Positions 35,407-48,000 of a stretch of 64,000 nucleotides of DNA are shown here, in pieces. Source of the stretch: Hypomyces perniciosus (taxonomy: Eukaryota > Ascomycota > Sordariomycetes > Hypocreales > Hypocreaceae); assembly GCA_008477525.1 (NCBI GenBank), contig SPDT01000002.1:1922001-1986000 (forward strand), read 5' to 3'. Under the pieces are notes generated by a model that did not search any database, had not been told where the DNA came from, and saw only the letters and a list, made by a program, of their open reading frames with translations. The first letter of the stretch is position 1; the number at the start of each line of letters is the position of its first letter. The position numbers and the translations under genes are program-made.

Positions 35407-35408
35407 TA

Positions 35409-35751
35409 CAGAGTACTTATATTTGTATTGTTAAACAAAGCTGTTAAATGTCTAATTTCTTATATAAGCCTTATTTATTATAGACCCCTGTCACCCGCGA
35501 AGATTGCTGATATAATGGGGCAAGTATACGAATACTCCATTTGTCATAAAATATTTAGCGGTCTCACTATATGACAGTGGGGACTTCTAAATTCTCACCG
35601 GCACACAATAAGCGAAGCGACGGGACTTCTAATAACATCGTTAAGTATTGCCTGTTAATTATGTAGTTATATATTTGGATCAATTCTGTTGTTTCTCATT
35701 GTAAGGCCAAGTATTTCCTGTAAGGGACTGTCCTTCCCACCGTAACTCAAC
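35409..35751 (+). promoter_or_regulatory. Promoter region of the metalloprotease gene
   Basis: 343 bp of non-RIP sequence between the MITE and the ATG. TTATATAT at 35668-35675 lies 77 bp before the start codon and is a possible TATA element. A pyrimidine-rich leader (GTCCTTCCCACC) lies just ahead of the ATG. No regulatory site could be assigned. Confidence 0.4.
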
Positions 35752-37291
35752 ATGATTGTGTTCATACCGTTGTCACTTGTTTTGTCTCTTCAATATTTTG
35801 GTGCCCATGCACATGTTCTTCAGCAACGGCAGGGCCATAGTTCAGGGGCACTCACCACATTTGCCGCGAGCTTGTGTGCTGCTCCCAGCTGCACCGTTAC
35901 TCCGGCTGCCATCACGTCCCTCACCTTCACCCCGCCTACCTTGAAAGTTACCCCGTCCGGAGCTCTATCGGCTGTAGAAATCAGCTTCACCCCGGTTTCA
36001 CACAGCTCATATCAGCCAACGCCAGTCACGCTTAAGAATAGCAATCCCAAAGGCACGCTTACTCTGGGTAGAGCAACTGTGTCGGGATTAAAGGCAACAG
36101 CTACAGCGTCTTACACTGACTCCCATCATGAACACAGACGGGTGGTTGTTGTGGCTGACGTTATCGGAGAAGTGCAGCTGTCCGTTAATGGACGAGACAG
36201 GCTAGAGCCGCTAGACAGCTGCCCATATGTTCCAGACCTGGGGACTGTTTTACGGAGATCGGATGCTGAAGATGGAAGCCTGAATCGCCGCAGCTATCAG
36301 ATTCTTGAAAGCCCCAAAAATCAGCTCCTCATCCAACAAACCATCGCAGACGCGCGTACAATTTTGCAAGCAGCATATAAGCGACTCTCGGCAATTGTAG
36401 ACAACAACAACGATATTGGGTGAGTGTCCTTTGTTTTGCGTTTTATTTTTTGTTGCATGTCTAATAAGTTCTCAGGTTTACCAAGTGGTTTCCTAAATCC
36501 CAGTCCGCTCGACTCCTTGGTATGATAGCTGCTCAGCTTCGTGCTTTAAATCCACAAGACCACAGTATACAGGCAGTATTCTCAACCTTGGATGAGAGAC
36601 CGGATACTGCCATAGCGCACTGTGGGGGTGCAAGTGGTCCAATCGCGACAACTTTTTTTAGGGATGGCTTTGTGTCGCATCCTTCACAACCACCATGCAA
36701 TATTGAAGGCTGGACTATCCTATGTCAGAAGTGGATTGCCAACTATAAGAAGATTGATTCCTCATTGATAAAGAGGAAGCTGGGGTTTGGCTGCAAGTCT
36801 GACATTGTAAAAGCTCTGGAGCAAGGTTCTTTCGATTTCACTACAATGTACGGCTCTGGAGGTGAGAACATCACTGCGCCCTCTAATCCATCTGCTGCTG
36901 ATTAAGCATAGCCAGGACAATAATCCACGAGCTGTCTCATTATGAAGCTGTCTGTGCAGCAATTAGAGGATGGAATACCAACAAATCTCCGAGGTACAGT
37001 GCAGCTGCCCCAGACACAACATACGCTAACTCTCCATTAGTTGCAATACCAACCCGAAATATGCGCCTGAAGTTTATGATGCACAGGAAATGCTCGCCTT
37101 GGTAGATCGTTACAACAAGAATAACAATGATGACTTTGTGCTGTATAATGCAGACAATTATGCATTGGCAATCATGGGTAAGTGATTTTCACACACAGAG
37201 AAAAAATGTAGTTTGAGCCAAGCATGATTTCTGACTTGCCTTAGAATGGTATATTCGAGATCAGTGCAAGATGAATTCAGCGAAGAGCTGA
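35752..37291 (+). CDS. Deuterolysin-like (aspzincin/M35-type) secreted zinc metalloprotease, five exons, 439 aa
   Basis: Exons are 35752-36419, 36476-36861, 36912-36993, 37041-37177 and 37245-37291. Introns of 56, 50, 47 and 67 bp start with GT[AG][AC][AG] and end AG, with CTAAT, CTGAT, CTAAC and CTGAC branch points. The joined frame is exactly 440 codons with stop. The ATG gives a signal peptide (IVFIPLSLVLSLQYFGAHA). The zinc motif H-E-L-S-H is at residues 357-361 (36926-36940), preceded by T-I-I as in deuterolysins. Near the C-terminus N-A-D-N-Y-A-L (415-421) matches the family's usual ending. Cys pairs precede the active site. The family's third ligand, Asp in a G-T-x-D segment after HExxH, is not evident: that region reads S-C-N-T-N-P-K. 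The enzyme may therefore be divergent or inactive. Family members are secreted fungal proteases, some inhibiting or cleaving host proteins. It is not affected by RIP despite flanking repeats. Confidence 0.82.
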
Positions 37292-37707
37292 AGCAGAAAA
37301 GTCATTCAAATCATTTATCCGAATCTTATCATGTAACTACAATCCGTGGCAAAATTCACACAATCGATCTTTTCAATTCAAGGATATTAAGCGAATTTAA
37401 TTTAAAAAGAAGTTGATATATTAATATATTATATTATGAGTAATAGGAACTTATTAAAGTTAGTATTTTATCTTTATTAACAGTTATAATTATAAAATAT
37501 ATAGAAAAAGTAATATGCAATAGAATAAAAGAGTAAAAACTAATGCCGCTTTTCCCTTTATCTCCCCTTTCTCCTATATAATCCTTAAAGGGAGTTGCTG
37601 GGGAAATATTTAGGAAATCCATTCTTAGAGATTTCCCAGGAAAACTCAGGGAAATATCTATATAATTATTATTCCTTTATTTCCCTGCTATTTCCCTATT
37701 ATAACAC
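37292..37707. other. 3' flank of the protease gene grading into AT-rich DNA
   Basis: The first ~80 bp are normal and probably include the 3' untranslated region. From about 37380 the DNA is AT-rich. It contains GGAAATAT and GGGAAATA variants near 37598-37660 and ends with AACAC, the left target-site duplication of Gypsy-2. No gene seen. Confidence 0.5.
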
Positions 37708-37879
37708 TGTCACGGCACCGACCGTGACGCGATGTTGACGCCCTGTCACGTGAGCTCCGGTCACGTGACCAGGCCCCAACGCGTTCCTAGCTATAGCTTT
37801 CCGTAGAGCCTCAGGGCTTTCTCGCTCTCTACGGCACAATAATAATATTTGCCCTGACCTGCCTTTCCGTGCCGTAATA
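37708..37879 (+). mobile_element. Gypsy-2 5' LTR, nearly free of RIP
   Basis: It starts TGTCACGGCACCGACC and ends CCGTAATA (originally a CA end). It contains two TCACGTGA sites (37746-37753 and 37761-37768), 15 bp apart, of the type bound by bHLH factors. Confidence 0.85.
37746..37768. promoter_or_regulatory. Paired TCACGTGA palindromes in the Gypsy-2 LTR
   Basis: Two identical 8-bp E-box palindromes with a 7-bp gap. In the 3' LTR they have become TTACATGA and TTATATAA. They are plausible activator sites for the element's promoter, by known bHLH site preference only. Confidence 0.5.
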
Positions 37880-39078
37880 GTTTATACTATCCCTTAACTC
37901 GGCTGCGCTGTCGCAAGGTATACACCTAACCGATTATAAATTTCCCTTTATTCCTAAACCTATAATAACGCCTCTATAGCTTAGCCCTTGCCCTTTAAAC
38001 CCTATATCTATAGAAACCAATTATAAGCGAGATAAATATAAATGCCTTAAAACTTGCCCTACAGCCTAACCTAGCCCAATAAACTATAGTCTTAGCTATA
38101 AAGCTAGCGCCTTTCTCTTTTTTTTAAAACCCTGTAAAAATCTAATATTAATAGTAACTATATATATTTAATAAATGCAATTATTAAAGATAATAACCTT
38201 TATTATTAATTCTATCTTTTCGGCTAAAAACTAAAACCTTAAAGTATAAATGAAGACTTAGGTTAAAGCTTTAAATGCAGCCTTATTATTAAGCCTTAAA
38301 AACAATAACCTATTTAGCCACTATTAAACTAAAGACCCTAAATAGTGTAATAGTAAATAAAAAGATATTATTAAATATTAATAAAAATATATTAATTAAT
38401 ATTTTTAAATTAATATTACTTTTACAGGTAATTAATTAATCTTTTTAATTAAATTTAAAAACATTTTATATATTATAGGCCTTTTAAAAAGAAATATATA
38501 GTAACTATAATAAAAAACTTTAATACTATTATTAAGCATTTTAATAACCTTACCTAATAGTATTAAAAAATTAATATAATACTTTTCGTTAACTTTAATA
38601 AATAATATAAAATAATTAACTTATCTAAAAAAGCATTATAGTTTTTTAATAATTTATATATATTAAATAAGCCTTTTTAAAACTTTATAATAAAGTTATT
38701 TATATTAAGTAATAAATACATTAAAACTATTAAATAAATAGTAAAGGCCTTAAAGATAAAAGTTTTTTAAAAGTTTATTAATACTATAACGACTTAATAA
38801 TTAAGCCAGATAAATTTAATTTTATTAAATAATATTAACTTTATTAAACTATTTATAATAGGCTTTAAAATGTCGCCTACTATAATGCCTTCCGCGCTAT
38901 TTAAATTAACTAGTATTAATAAAGTTATTAATAGTAGCAGTATTAATATTAATAGTAAAATTATTAACGCTAATAAAATAATTAAACTAGTACTTTAATA
39001 TTAACTAGTAACTTTATATAGCTAAATACTATATATACTTTATTACTTTACCTTTAAGTCTTTTATAAGAAATATATT
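37880..39078 (+). pseudogene. Gypsy-2 gag relic
   Basis: Plus-strand internal region between the 5' LTR and the nested block, strongly AT-rich. Position and pol direction imply gag. No zinc knuckle could be read. The sequence resumes after 51771. Confidence 0.4.
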
Positions 39079-39137
39079 TATTAAACTAATAAGGTTATAC
39101 TAAACTTTATTTATGTGTGGCTTCTAGGAAACTGCTT
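39079..39137 (-). mobile_element. Solo Copia LTR, left stub (continues at 51242-51770)
   Basis: It starts TATTAAACTAATAAGG, a RIP variant of the LTR start, preceded by ATATT (39074-39078). The LTR was split by Gypsy-1, and the other flank ATATT is at 51771-51775: a perfect duplication 12.7 kb apart. Confidence 0.85.
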
Positions 39138-39537
39138 TGCGGAGGGGGAATTGGCACTTTAAATAATATACATAATATACATATACACCTATATACAATA
39201 ACTAGTATCGAGCGCAGGAACCGCGCTCTTGACAGAACCACGAAGCGGCAATAGAGTAATATAAGGATTAAAAGATACTGCAGATTATTTGATTATAATG
39301 CCAGTAGCTAAAAGCAACTAACAGTTACCTTTATACGCCTTAGCGGCTATATTTTTACAGGTAGGGTTATATATTAAAGGGGGAAGAAGGTTAGTTGTAT
39401 TAAACTAAGTCTATTAGTATATCTTTATAGTCTTATACTTTCTTAATTTAATAGCTGCTTAAATAAGCAGCTAACCTTTCTCGGGTAAATTAATAAAAAA
39501 AATGCAGGTGCGTTAAGTATATTAGCTACCTTTAATA
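39138..39537 (-). mobile_element. Gypsy-1 3' LTR
   Basis: It starts TGCGGAGGGGGAATTGGCAC and ends GCTACCTTTAATA. It aligns along its length with 29312-29713, with RIP-type changes. Confidence 0.85.
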
Positions 39538-39949
39538 AAACCCTCCCTATAAGTATTCGCCAATAAAAATAGTAAATCTTAATAAAACGTTTTTGATATT
39601 AACCCCCCTTTTAATACGAGTATAATAACATTTAAGGAAAATGTAAACAATATAGAAAAGTAGCGGAAAAAGCGCGTTAAAAGAAAAAAAAAGGAAAGAA
39701 AAATTAAAGCAGAACTACTACTACCTATATTATTAATTCCCCCCTATTTAATCTATATTAAATTATTCTCCTCCTGTCTGATTATTATACTTAAATAGTC
39801 CCTTTTTATTAATCTCTTTATTATTAAGTATTTTAAGCTGCTATCTGCTTATTTTATATTAGTCGCTTTATTATTTATATAAGTACGCAAACTTATATTT
39901 AAATATTATTCTAAGCCAATTTATCTATTAGTCTAGGCAGGGTTAGACT

Positions 39950-42060
39950 ATAGTATATATCTAAAGCTATAATTTATTAGACCTAGGAATATTAAAGTGC
40001 AGTTTTCCCTATTACTGCTATAAAGGCCACTATTATAATTTGCCCTCTTTCACTTAGTTTTAAAAGAGCCGTTTTATTATTTTTAATTGCTTGCTAGTTA
40101 GGTTTAGCAGTAACTCCTGAAACTCTTTTGTCTTTTAAGTCTTAGCTGTCTTTTAATGCATTAAAAGAGCTATTACTTTCTTTAAAGGAAGCTGACTCTG
40201 CGTCTAAGGTTTTAGCATTATTGGCGACAGCTAGTATAGTTAGCGGGGGTCTTATAGGTTATAGCGTTACCGAGAAATATACTAACCTACTCTTAATCGC
40301 TAATCCTTTTATTATTTTTATAAAGGATACTGCTTATATTGCCAGGCTAGCAGTATTATTTTATTTCTTTACTATTAATACTGTTTACAAAGTAAAGAAG
40401 AATACCTTTTTTTTTACTGCAATTAGTTTAGCTGTATAGCTAAGGGTATAGGTATTATTTATATAGGAAGTTGTATTCTAGGTACTGGCTGCTGTTGTTA
40501 AAGTTTTTTTCGGATATTTAAAGGTAGGAAGGTAATTAATTATTGAGAAAAACTATTATTATAACAAATTAACCTATTCTCCTTTATAGGGTTATTTACC
40601 AGTACTTTAAAGTTAGCTAAGTATTAACTATTAATCTTTATTATATTCCTCTTATAAAATATTTTAAAAAAAGCTTATTAGGTTTAATTTAATTTAATTA
40701 AATAGTATTTAATTAAAAAAGGCGGGATATTTTTTATATTTATCTTAGAATTTATAATAGTAAGTTTATTAACTGCTAGGGATTAATATAAAACTTAAAC
40801 TATATCTATATAGCTTTTAGCTAAGTTCTTAAAGTATAGGTACTAGCATTAATTTTAAAGCAGAAGTTTAAATCCCTTTAAGTTAATTGTTCTATACTTC
40901 CTAAAGCTAAAAGAGATAGGGATCCTGCTTAAAGGTTCCGCCAGTTAATTTCATTTAACGCTAATAAGTCTATAAAGCATTTACTGGATCCAAAACAGGC
41001 TTAAATAACTATATTTATTAGCTTTAGGTTATTCTATATATAGGATTATATAAAAGCTAAATAAATAGGGAAATTTAGCTTTTTTAATAGTATAGGCCTA
41101 TAAATTAAAGAATTGCAGCGCTTAGCGCTTATAGTTATATTTATAAAAGTTAAAATAGTAAAAGTACCTGCATTTATTAAAAATATATACGTCTTAGTGT
41201 TTAGGGAAATAAATTAACCTTATAAAAATTTAATATCCTTTAATAAAGTATTAGAAATTCTATAGTTTATTAAAAATACGAAAAGCTTAAAATATTATTT
41301 AATTAAAGGCAGGGGCACCTTTAAATATATCTATAGGTATTATAATCTTAATTTAAACTGCTTTAATAGTTATTAGTCCTTTTACTATTATATAAAATAT
41401 TGCCTTTAAAGTAAAGTTTAATATTTACTTTTTATGGGAAAAGTGATATAAAAAGTTATAAATATTTTTAATATAAAAGCGCTATTTATTTACCTTAAAT
41501 TTAAATATTAATATAAAATTCTTATAGTAAATATAGCGTAAAGGGATTATTATTTTAGCTAGTAGTTATAGGTAATTATTAATATACTAGTTAAATTAAA
41601 AGTAGATTTATAATAGTTAATAGCTATATTAACTTATAATAAAACTAATAGTCAGGTATTATTTATTTAACTTTAAAAAGTTTTCAATGCAGTTTAAAGA
41701 TATTTAATTAATATAGCAGGGGAGTAGAGTTTTTAGTTTATTTTTTATAGGCTAAAAAAATAAAGTAAAAAGGTAAAGGTTTTTCTTTAAATAGGGTATT
41801 ATAATAAAGAGGGGAAAAAGGTGTAATTAAATAATTTTAAAGTGGGATTTAAAGTTAAGGCAATACTTTAATTATAGTAAAATAAAATTATATTTAAATA
41901 GATAAAGAAAAGAAAAAGAGGCAGAGTATAATATTATTTTTATCGTTTTATAGGTGCAGGCATATAGTTTAGTATATAGGGGTAGTTTTTTTATTATATA
42001 TAAATTACTGCTTTTTAAAGTAGCCTTTATAACTTACTTACTTTTATTTTCCTTTCTCTC
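39950..42060 (+). pseudogene. Unidentified coding relic in Gypsy-1, antisense to pol
   Basis: The best-preserved part is 40221-40439, fully open. The same plus-strand frame continues on both sides if TAG/TAA are read as former CAG/CAA. Upstream it reads L-K-E-A-D-S-A-S-K-V-L-A-L-L-A and downstream Q-L-R-V-Q-V-L-F-I-Q-E-V-V-F. The stretch lies between pol and the 3' LTR. I recognise no domain. It could be an accessory antisense gene of the element or a separate insertion with no visible ends. Confidence 0.3.
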
Positions 42061-42099
42061 TCTTTTTTTTCCTTTCCTTTTAATCCTTTTGCTATTATT

Positions 42100-45000
42100 A
42101 TTTAATTATAAAAGATCCTGCTAAAAAAGCCTATTATCAGTTGCCTAATATAGCCAACCTAGTTAATATACCTGTTATAGGTAAGAAAACCTTTAGCGAG
42201 ATTTTTTTGTCTTAGAAAGGTTAAACCTAGCTTTATCTTTCTGCTTAGCTATCTACCCTGGATAAAGCTTTAGTAAATAGGTATTATTTAATCGGCGTCT
42301 TTATTTTAACTTTATTTAAGTTTAAAAGTATTTTGCTCTTTAGATTATAGGCAGTGTTAATATTAGTCGGCTAAATTTACTAATTTATTTAAAGATTACT
42401 TTCTCCCCTTTATTTATATTATCCTTATCTTTTTTATTATTTATGAAAAGTTATACCTTTAAAGAATACATTTAGCACTATACTTTTAAAGGCTTTTAAT
42501 TATACCTTTAAAACGTTATATACACTATTAAAGGAAAGCTCTTTAAATATATCTATATCCCAGTAAAGATTTTGTATATTTATAGGTAGTTCTTTTATGC
42601 TTTTCTTAAGCGGATAAAGTGTATTAAGGCCTTGTTTATATTATTCTATAGACAGTGCAATCCTTAATTCTGCCAAAGGTGCTTTTAGATTTAATCCATT
42701 ACTATTATGGCTGCTTAAGAATATATTTTATTCCCTTTTTATAACTATATCTTTATCCCAGGTTTCTAATAAAAAGACTGCTTAAATTGCCTTTAATCTA
42801 AGGCCTCTTTTTATATTTAGCAATATCTTTTAAGTTATTAGCCTTAATAAAGTAATTAAGGTATAGCTATTACTTTTTTTAAGAAAGATTAGATACCTAC
42901 TTCTATTAGGCCAGTAGTCTCTAGCTATTTTAATCCTTTAATAGCCCTTTATTTTATAAAGAACTTTTTTTATTTTAAAAGAAATAAAAAGGCAAAGAGT
43001 TAGGCGATTTAATAGGTTTAAAAGCTTAGCTCAGCTTTTGCAATTAAAAAATAAACAGTTAATAGGGAAATATAATTAATACATTATTTAATTTTATAGC
43101 TTTTTTCTTTATAGTATACCTAGGTTATACTTTTTATAAATAGGGCAATAATCTTTAATTAGCAGCTATCTCTTCCCCTTTAAAAACAATACCTAGCAGT
43201 TATTTTTAAAAATATTACCGCTTATTTTTCCTTATATATCCTCTATATAAAGGTAATTATCCCAATTTATTTAGTTTATTCCAGGAATAGCTACCTTAAA
43301 GTGTTATAGGGGACTATATTTTAATTGGAATATCTCTTTTTCCTTTAACTTATAAATATACACTTTAATTCTCAGCTAAACTATTTAATTTTATTAACTA
43401 TATATTTTTTTAATAGTTAAAGAGTTACTGTAAAGCTTTTTAAGTTTTTAGTTATTAATAACTTTAATTATTACTTTATTAACCGCTTTATCTTTATGTA
43501 AATCCTTATCTGCCTTTAAGTCTTAATTTATAAAAGTCTTTTTATTATCTTTAATTATTTATTAGCTAAATGTATTTTTTATAAACTTTTTTAAATATTT
43601 ACTTAAATGAATTTTATTAAACAGGACCCTATTTAATATTTTCGGTTTATATACTTTTATTATACCTATTTAAGACTTAATCTTAAATAAGCCTAGCGAA
43701 TATATCTTTACTTTTATATCTTTTAAGAGGTCCTTTAGCGTTTTGCATTATAAAGTAAAATAAAGTTATTAAAGAAAAGTAATTTAATTACTTTCTGCAG
43801 TAAATATTAATTATTAGTATTTATCCTTTTAGTTAATATTTAGCGAAATGCAGTTACTTTCTTCTAGGCTGTTTTAACATTTTCTTTTTTTCTTTCCAGT
43901 ATATAAATATATATTATTAATTAATTTTCTATTATATAGACTTTATCCCTGTTAATTAGCTGCTAAATAAATAGTTTTACTTTTAAAGGAACAATCAGTT
44001 CTTAGCCAAATAATAAATAAAACATAAAATACCCTATTAAGCTTTTTACTATATATCTATCAACTATAATTGCTTTATTTACATTCCAAAACTACTTTTT
44101 ATTAAGCTTAACTATCTTTACTAGTATAGATATTAAACTCTAATAATTAACCTTTACTGCAGTATTAATTTTAAGATTATATATAAATATTTAAATAATC
44201 TTAACCTTTAAATTAATTAATACCTTTAAAAGTATCTTTTTTATCTTTAATCCTTTATTTATAATAGCCTAAATTATGATATTACATTAATATATTTATT
44301 TAAATATAAACTTTATTATTGCTGCTAATAATAAAGTAAATATAGGTTTTACTTTTATTTATTTATAAAAGTTATATTTTCCTTTAAATAAATAAATATA
44401 TTTATAGTTATTTAGGATATATGTAATATTAAAATAAACCTTTTTTATAAGTCTAGTTAGTTTTATTATAATAGCTGGCTTTTTAAGGCAGTATTAATTA
44501 AACCTTTAGCACTACGGGTATAATATAACTGCTTTATATATATTATTCTATATCTATAGCCATTAGTATCTTTCCTTTAAAAACCAGAAAATCACCTCCT
44601 AGCCTTTATAGCCTATTTTAGTATAGTACTGCTAAATAGTTATTTTCCTTAAAGTTAGGCTATTAAAGATAAGTATAGGCTAGTGGCAGTATTTTATTAG
44701 TTTTGCCTATAACTTCCTATCTTTTATTATAAACCTTTTTACTTTATTTTTAAATCGCTACAAGTCTATAGCTAAAAGATTAAATAGTCTCTATATTATT
44801 TAAAAGTACTGCGCGATTTATTAAAACTCTTTACTATACTCCTCCTTTAGCAGTATAAACAAAATCGTACTTAAATATATATCTATAAAATCTTTTAAGT
44901 CCCTTTTTTTCTTAGTTTTAGCTTTATTTATTGCGGTTACTGGCTTATAAGATAAAGCGTCTACTATAATATTTTCTTTCCTTGGGATATATTTAGCAGC

Positions 45001-48000
45001 AAAATTAAAAAGAAGGATATAACTAATCTATTAGGTTATATATCTATTAAGGATATTATTAATTCTACTATTTATTTAATTAATAATTACTTTAATATCT
45101 ATTTCTAATATAAATAAAAGTCTATAAATATAAATATAGAGCCTTTTAAAGGCTTAAAGTAAAGCTTTATATTCCTTTTTTATAGTATTATACTTTATTT
45201 CTAATAAAAGCTAGTATTTACTTTTATATTAAATTAATGGTCTTTTCCTTTTTATAATCTATATTAAAACAGCCCCTTAGCCTACTATACTAGCATTAAC
45301 TATAAAGATTACCTCCCTATATCCTTTACTTATAATTAAGATTACTAGTATTAAAGCGGAAATAATAAACTCCTTAAATCTATCTATAGTTTACTATTAT
45401 TCCTTAATCTACCTTTAAAAGGTATCTTTCTTTAATAAAGTCGTTAAAGGCTTAATAATCTACGCGAAATATTTAATTTAATATCTATAATAGCTAACTA
45501 AACTAAAGAAAAATAAAACTTTATTAATAGTCTTATAGTTCTTTTATTCTTTAATTTTAATAATTTACCTATAGCTAGTTAATACTTTTCTATTCTATAT
45601 AGGTATTTTATTAATTTAGCGGATTCCTAATAAAAAACCAATTTTACTTTTAAAATTAAATATCTTAATAATTTAATATTAATAAAGGTTTTATTTAGAT
45701 TTTAAAGATACTTTAAGATATAGTATTAAACCTTAAATATTGCTTCTTTACTGTTATATATAGACTTTAAACCTTGCACTATAATATTATTTAAGAATAG
45801 TCGGTAAACTATAAGTATAAAATTAAATAGTATTTAAAGACTAATATATTAAAATTATATTACTAAGTTTATAGCGCTTATTAAAAGAGTATAGTATTTT
45901 AAAAGGCTAATAAAGCTTATAAATATTGTTATATTTTAGCTTTTTTTATTAAAAGGGATTTAATTATAGCTTAAGAAAAAGTTTAGTAATAATAATATTC
46001 TATAACCTGTAAAGTCCTCGCTAAATTAGTCTGTATTTAATAAAATAAAGTTATCTCTAATAGTTGCTTTATTTATTTATATAATAGAATTAATAAAGTA
46101 AAGGCTACTATCTTTCTTTTACACTAAAGAAAACAGGTTTCTATATAGCCTATAGCCTTCCTTTAAAAGACCTTTTTTAATATATATTTATAGTAGGTTA
46201 ACTATTTTCTTCTCTATACCCTTAAAGATTAAGATACTGCCGCTCTGTTAAGTATTATACTCTACTATATAAATAGTCTATAATAGGGCGATTTTAAAGT
46301 TTAGCTTTCTATATTCTATAAAGTCCTAGGAAAGTGCTATTTCCCTGTTTCTTAGGATCTATATTAAAATTGCAGTTTTTTATTCTATTAGTTTCCCTTT
46401 TATTATTTTCAAGATTGCGGCTAAATAGTCTAGTATAAATTTTAACCTAGCTTTAATTAATAAAAACTTTAAAGTAATATATTTAGTAAAAGGGGTATTA
46501 AAGTTTAAATTATCCTTAACTTTATCCTACTTTTTCTATTTTAATAAAGACTTTTAATAAAAATAAAACTATTAGATAGGGTATTATTTACTGGATAGAT
46601 TTTTATGCCCTTCTTTTTATATATAGTATTAGTTCTAATCCGCTTATACTTCTGCGCTTTTTTTTAAGACTTTCTCCTTTATTCCTTTATTTCTTTAAAT
46701 TCTTTTACTGTTTTCTTTATTGCTTTTATTTAATTTTTTAACTTATCAGCTAATAGCTGTTAAATTAAGTCTTCCTTAACTTACTTTAATAGTTTATATA
46801 AAACCTCCTCTTTAACAGTATAATAAAGGTTTTCTAAGCTTTCCTTTACTTTATTAACTTTATATTTAAATATAAAGTTAATATTTATTTTAGCTTTAGG
46901 TTATATAATGCCTTTAATTTATATTTTTAATAGATAGCTTAAGCAGTTAAGGTAATAACTTAAATGTTTTTTATTTTGTATTTTATATATAAATCCCTAT
47001 TTCTTAGTATCTAATTAAATATTAACTGTATAGTTTAAATAAATAGTATTTTAAAAATAAAAGGTATTAAAACTTTATTAAATATAATATAAAATCTAGC
47101 TGTTATTTATATATTGCTTATATATACTTAAATAATAGTTTCGCTATATATATTTACTTATTTATTATTAAATATAGTATTAACCGCTTTGCAGGGGTAT
47201 ATCTTTATATTATATTTTATAGCTAATTAATAAAAAATAATATTTCCCTTTAACTTTAAGTCTATAAATGCTTTAATTAATACCCTATTAAGCTCTTTTA
47301 ACTATACTTAAATCTGCAGTAAATCTTATAAATAATAGAGGATCTTTGTTAATTAAGCTATATAAATCTAGGTTATAGACTTCTATAATTAATTTGCCTT
47401 ATAGTTAACGGCTATATTTAATTACTTTAGCTTATAAAAGTATATTTCTAATAGTAGTAATAGGTCTAGATTTTTAAAATTAAATAATTCTTTATTTAAT
47501 AATCCTTTTATTTATAAGGGTTAAGAGGTTATAGCTTTAAGAGGTTAATTTTATAATAGCTAAATAGTTTATATAGTTAGTTCTAAATATATAACTACTG
47601 CATTTAGTCTTTTTAACAGTTTTTCTTTAAAAGGGTATTTATATATAGAGATAAAGGTTACTTGCTATAAAGTAGATTTAAAGACAGTTAAATTAGTCTT
47701 TCTATAAAACTTCATTTTAGTAATTCTTTATAATTTCGCAATTAGGTTTATTTTTAATATATTTATAAGCTTTAAGATAATATTTAAAAGAGTGCTAGTT
47801 TTAAGTTTAAGTATATTGTCTAGAATCGCTGTTTAGATTATTATCTTGGCTTGCTTTACCCTTAACAGTTCCTTTTTATTACTAATCCCTTTAGTTTTAT
47901 TTTCTTTATTATATTACAGTCCTGAAAGCGTAGCCTTTAAGGCTATAGGTATAAGGTCTGAATATAGTTACTCTTTCTTAATCGGTTCTTCCATTTAAGG

